From positions 405,520 through 469,519 of the forward strand of contig JAIXZW010000013.1 of the NCBI GenBank assembly GCA_027489375.1: 64,000 bases of DNA. Reading direction: 5' to 3'. Position 1 is the stretch's first letter; every line of letters starts with the position of its first letter. This document shows, piece after piece, positions 63,301-64,000 of this stretch. The notes beneath the pieces were generated by a model. The model saw nothing but the letters and a program-made list of their open reading frames with translations. It did no database searches and was not told the DNA's origin. A program made the position numbers and the translations under genes. The stretch is from Paracoccaceae bacterium (GTDB lineage: Bacteria; Pseudomonadota; Alphaproteobacteria; Rhodobacterales; Rhodobacteraceae).

Positions 63301-64000
63301 GCCTGTCACGATCAAGTTCTTCGAGATCGAACAGCTTCTTATCAGCGCCAATGGCACGGTCGACGGCACGCCCGCAGGCGACACCATGACGCCGACGAGC
63401 GGACCGGGCGGCACGCCCTTTGCCGATGCCCAAGGGGACCAGATCGACGGGGCCGATGGCCTTGACGACAAGGTCGACGCGGGCGCGGGCAGCGACACGG
63501 TCGATGCGGGCCAAGGCAACGACACCGTGCTTGGCGGGGTCGGCAACGACAGCCTTGCCGGGAATGTCGGCAACGACAGCCTCGACGGCGGTGACGGGAC
63601 CGACACGCTGGCAGGGGGAACCGGCAACGATACCCTTGCAGGCGGCCTCGGCGCAGACTCGCTTGGCGGCGATGCGGGCAATGACAGCCTCGCGGGCAAC
63701 GATGGCAACGACACCCTCGCAGGTGGCGATGGCAACGACACGCTCGACGGGGGCGTGGGCGATGACACGCTTTCGGGCGGTCTCGGCAGCGACAGCCTGC
63801 TTGGCGGCATCGGCAACGATACGCTGGCAGGGGGCGATGCCAACGACACGCTCGATGGCGATGCCGGAAACGACAGCCTTGCGGGCGATGCGGGCAACGA
63901 CAGCCTGCTTGGCGGCGTCGGCGACGACACGCTGGCAGGGGGCGATGACAACGACACCCTTGCCGGTGGCACGGGGGCTGACAGCCTTGCCGGTGGCAAT
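54365..64000 (+). CDS. Giant RTX-type repeat protein, 3' end outside the window
   Basis: The frame is open from ATG 54365 to the last base, 3212 codons, without end. Residues 1 to about 535 form a non-RTX region (MATYYIIAAGAPLGTIDPGN...) with repeated turns such as LHSNYSENTVILGDSASVG, YLNSNYSDNDLKIGSNSVVG and MNSNNAENCLALGDFVTVKG, which look like a parallel beta-helix. From about residue 540 GGxGNDxLx nonapeptides dominate, interrupted by recurring linkers of three kinds (see the 57180-63430 entry). No signal peptide is present, so type I secretion is likely. A surface adhesin or matrix protein is the likely role. Its ribosome site is weak. Confidence 0.9.
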   Translation, partial: MATYYIIAAGAPLGTIDPGNVNGYPQVNAGTITAQPGDVFFVDNGVNANTVIQLANGQTGPITVNVTQNITGVSATNGLATTFNPGIDATVNISAGVDADPMQWVASPAKSITVNAANGSTVGQITGSPGVDAVNGGSNVTFNGLVFGNSTQATVTVGNDVTFNNQVTMNAFDTKMDLTAGDRATFNCDITMPGNNMDKTVTLGADARVNGSVSLYGDGTPGDKNTTSFVAGDNLVITGTVFQHSNYAINQFVTGTNPTIGGAVDLHSNYSENTVILGDSASVGTSVYLNSNYSDNDLKIGSNSVVGASGVGTIYMNSNNAENCLALGDFVTVKGEIALNSNLTPQLVRIGDNLTVTSNVVFGSTDATNGVVIGKNMSVGGNFVGGNNPNTTEYIQVGDGWYVVGNISMAGGNDNLVLGAPASNETSQVVSADGTGTNGASIEAPPGQEAAFAAAALAAGWKQNGDGSWSPTGLNQQLYFNNFTYQFLWFDKAADPNAAPDFTTCTIFAVPNGIVDGTDGDDVMPPGYTDKDGDKIDGLANLNDTILAGGGNDSVGGGAGDDSVDGGTGNDTVDGGDGNDTLAGGTGNDSLAGGLGNDSLDGGDGNDTLDGGTGEDTLAGGLGPDSLSGGVGNDSLGGGDGNDTLAGGDGNDTLDGGAGDDTLAGGPGNDSLAGGEGNDTLDGGDGPDTLTGGAGNDSLAGGAGNDQLDGGDGNDTLDGGVGDDSLLGGAGNDSLAGGDGNDTLDGGTGDDTLAGGPGSDSLAGGVGNDSLNGGDGPDTLDGGDGNDTLDGGVGDDSLLGGAGNDSLAGGDGNDTLDGGDGPDTLAGGAGEDSLAGGLGNDSLDGGDGNDTLAGGTGDDTLAGGLGTDSLSGGDGNDSLDGGAGNDTLDGGDGNDSLLGGAGADSVAGGEGNDTLDAGEGDDSLLVGAGDSANGGSGDDVFKVSPTLSGSAPITIVGGETVEDLTDPTNGGTGDTLDLRGLSNVVLTPTGPESGTATYTNAAGQTVTINYSQIEKILIDSNGTVDGTPSGDTMTPTSGAGGTPYTDSQGDQIDGAEPNDNVDAGAGNDTVDAGLGNDTVAGGTGDDSLDGNVGNDSLAGGDGNDTVAGGTGDDTVAGELGNDSLGGGDGNDSLTGGDGTDTLAGGAGNDTLDGGTGNDSLDGGDGNDSLAAGDGNDTVAGGAGADTVDAGAGNDSLDGGLGNDSLNGGTGTDTLAGGPGADTLAGGAGDDDIAVGGADSASGGTGDDVFTLDPADTGTDVAATIDGGTDGTQGAADDAANGDAGDVLDLSAGTAPQTVVYGAAPKSGTVNGLDADAGTDLAFSEIEKVLTGTGSDTVDASAASAPVNVDSGAGNDSVAGGAGNDTVAAGDGNDTVAAGAGNDSLAGGLGNDTLDGGAGNDTLDGGTGDDSLAGGAGPDSLAGGDGNDTLAGGDGADTVAGGAGNDSLDGGAENDSLTGDAGNDTLAGGTGDDTLDGGANDDSLGGGDGNDSLLGGAGNDTLAGDLGNDTLDGGTGDDNLTGGAGNDSLAGGDGNDVLAGGEGADSLVGGAGNDTLTGGAGDDNFSVGAGDSADGGEGDDVFTIDPTLAGNAPITIVGGEGTEDLTDPTNNPGGRVGDVLDLRGLTDVVVTYTNPDPVTGTSESGTATYRNSAGQLVTIAFSQIENVLLSANGTVDGSGGGDNMTPTSGPGGTPYADPQGDQIDGTDGPNDNIAAGAGNDTVDAGQGNDTVAGGEGNDSLAGNAGDDSLDGGAGADTLDGGTGNDALLGGAGADSLIGGDGNDTLTGDVGADTLAGGLGNDSLDGGADADSLTGNEGNDTLSGGAGDDTLDGGASADSLTGGDGNDSIVGGDGADTVAAGTGDDTVTGGAGADNLSGDDGNDTIDGGADDDTIAGGDGNDSLLGGTGNDTLAGALGNDTLDGGEGNDSLDGGTGTDLLTGGLGNDTMAGGAGDDDFVLAAGDQAQGGDGDDEFRIDPNLAGTAGITVVGGEAGEDNTDPANGGSGDVLDLRGLTNVVLTPTGPEAGTATYTNKDGATVTITYSQIEQVLVDTNGTIDGTASGDNITPTSGPGGTPYTDSQGDQIDGATPNDVVAAGSGNDTVDAGLGDDTVTGGTGNDSLAGNVGNDSLAGEDGNDTLAGDAGSDTLAGGVGNDSLDGGADSDSLSGGDGKDTLAGGAGNDTLDGGVAEDSLTGGDGNDSLAGGDGADTLAGGTGADTLAGGAGDDDIAVGGADSASGGTGDDVFTVDTTDTGADIAATVDGGTDGTQGAADDAANGDAGDVIDLTAGSTPQTVTYGANPKSGTINGLDADAGTDLTFSEIEKVLTGTGSDSVDGTAATGGINADSGAGNDTLAGGTGNDTLAAGVGNDSVAAGGGDDTVDAGAGNDTVDAGTGNDTVAAGAGNDSVAGGAGNDSLDGAEGDDVIGGGTGNDTVAGGDGNDTLAGNENNDSLAGGAGNDSLDGGADDDTLDGGTGNDTLVGGAGNDSLAGGVGDDSQLGGLGNDTVAGGDGNDTLSGNEGNDSLDGGLGNDSLDGGAEDDTLAGGDGNDTLVGGTGNDSLDGGLANDSLSGGLGNDTLAGGDGTDTLSGNEGDDQLLGGAGNDSLDGGTGNDSLDAGEGNDTLAGGTGNDTLLGSGGDDLFTLATGFGNDSVLGGETGETSGDTLDGAALTESLTLTLTTPESGTLSGASGTVTFAEIEKLVLGSGNDTLNGSTGNDNLDGGVGNDSVAGGGGNDTVAGGAGDDTVDGGDGNDTVAGGTGNDSVGGGAGDDTVDGGTGNDTVAGGEGNDSVAGGDGNDSLDGGAGNDTLDGGIGNDTVAGGEGNDSVAGGDGNDSLDGGAGDDTLNGGLGNDTLSGGAGNDSLDGGDGSDSLSGGDGADTLSGGNGDDDFFLGAGDLAFGGAGDDEFRFDPATASGTITVRGGETVEEGAIDPTNNPAGRIGDVLDLTGLKDVVVTYDNPDPLTGTSENGTVTYTNAAGQPVTIKFFEIEQLLISANGTVDGTPAGDTMTPTSGPGGTPFADAQGDQIDGADGLDDKVDAGAGSDTVDAGQGNDTVLGGVGNDSLAGNVGNDSLDGGDGTDTLAGGTGNDTLAGGLGADSLGGDAGNDSLAGNDGNDTLAGGDGNDTLDGGVGDDTLSGGLGSDSLLGGIGNDTLAGGDANDTLDGDAGNDSLAGDAGNDSLLGGVGDDTLAGGDDNDTLAGGTGADSLAGGN
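56531..56819 (+). repeat. Near-identical duplication within the giant RTX gene (216-base offset)
   Basis: The stretch from 56531 to about 56604 is repeated from 56747 to about 56819 with a single-base change. The offset is 216 bases, 72 codons or eight nonapeptides, so the frame and beta-roll register are kept. Confidence 0.8.
57180..63430 (+). repeat. Higher-order array of linker modules in the giant RTX gene
   Basis: Type A linkers (GNAPITIVGGE, EDLTDPTN, GDVLDLRGL, then a TATYTNAAGQ-like strand, SQIE and NGTVDG, MTPTSG) lie near 57180, 59095, 60262 and 63070. Type B linkers (ADSASGGTGDDVF, DGGTDGTQGAADDAANGDAG, PKSGT and FSEIEKVLTGTGS) lie near 58085 and 61075. A shorter type C lies near 62275. 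The order is A-B-A-A-B-C-A, spaced by roughly 0.8-1.2 kb of nonapeptides. Confidence 0.85.
62702..62875 (+). repeat. Near-identical tandem duplication (108-base offset)
   Basis: About 65 bases from 62702 recur from 62810 with no change seen until a single base near the end. The offset is 108 bases, 36 codons or four nonapeptides. Confidence 0.8.

Noticed and set aside
54197..63514. A 3105-codon open frame on the minus strand opposite the giant RTX gene
   Set aside because: It is in exact codon register with the sense gene; it stays open because TTA, CTA and TCA codons are almost absent from the sense strand. The product is a low-complexity Ala/Val/Arg string with no domain.

Overview
The window is GC-rich, gene-dense DNA that looks like the chromosome of an alphaproteobacterium of the Rhodobacteraceae (Rhodobacter/Roseobacter type). 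The pointers are the short-form HisG with HisZ, a B12-dependent NrdJ, a DUF1489 protein, an RTX protein ending in a Hint domain, a nucleoside-type (BMP) ABC importer linked to xanthine dehydrogenase, and short palindromic intergenic elements with an AAATATCC core. This placement is inference; no rRNA or tRNA gene is present to confirm it.

Layout. (1) 1-5059, minus: the 5' part of a large RTX (nonapeptide calcium-binding repeat) gene that runs off the left edge. (2) 5270-8338: a zinc-uptake locus, znuA on minus and zur-znuC-znuB on plus, around a near-perfect Zur box. (3) 8628-14410: a dimethylglycine/sarcosine dehydrogenase-like flavoprotein, a DeoR-type repressor divergent from a DUF4406 protein, a GH25 lipoprotein and a D-amino-acid dehydrogenase-like flavoenzyme. 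(4) 14775-24323, minus: a purine operon, xdhA-xdhB-xdhC followed by ATPase, two permeases and a BMP binding protein. (5) 24559-37744: housekeeping genes dnaE, an AbrB-type membrane protein, slyX, hisS-hisZ-hisG, an EamA transporter, two small unknown genes, DUF1489 and nrdJ. (6) 37794-47896, minus: eight tightly coupled genes (ThDP enzyme, HyuA, HyuB, aminotransferase, uronate-dehydrogenase-like epimerase, FAD oxidoreductase, two SDRs) that read as one catabolic operon of unknown substrate. (7) 48304-64000: an RTX protein with a Hint domain, a membrane-bound LytTR regulator whose stop codon overlaps it, and the first 3212 codons of a giant RTX protein that runs off the right edge.

The most unusual points are a family of palindromic elements present seven times, two of them lying in frame inside xdhA and xdhB; two fused 24-bp palindromes inside the importer operon; the higher-order modular repeat of the giant RTX gene, with near-identical internal duplications; and TTAC-type repeats upstream of it, next to the LytTR regulator. 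Very long open frames antisense to the RTX genes are shadows and are not annotated as genes.
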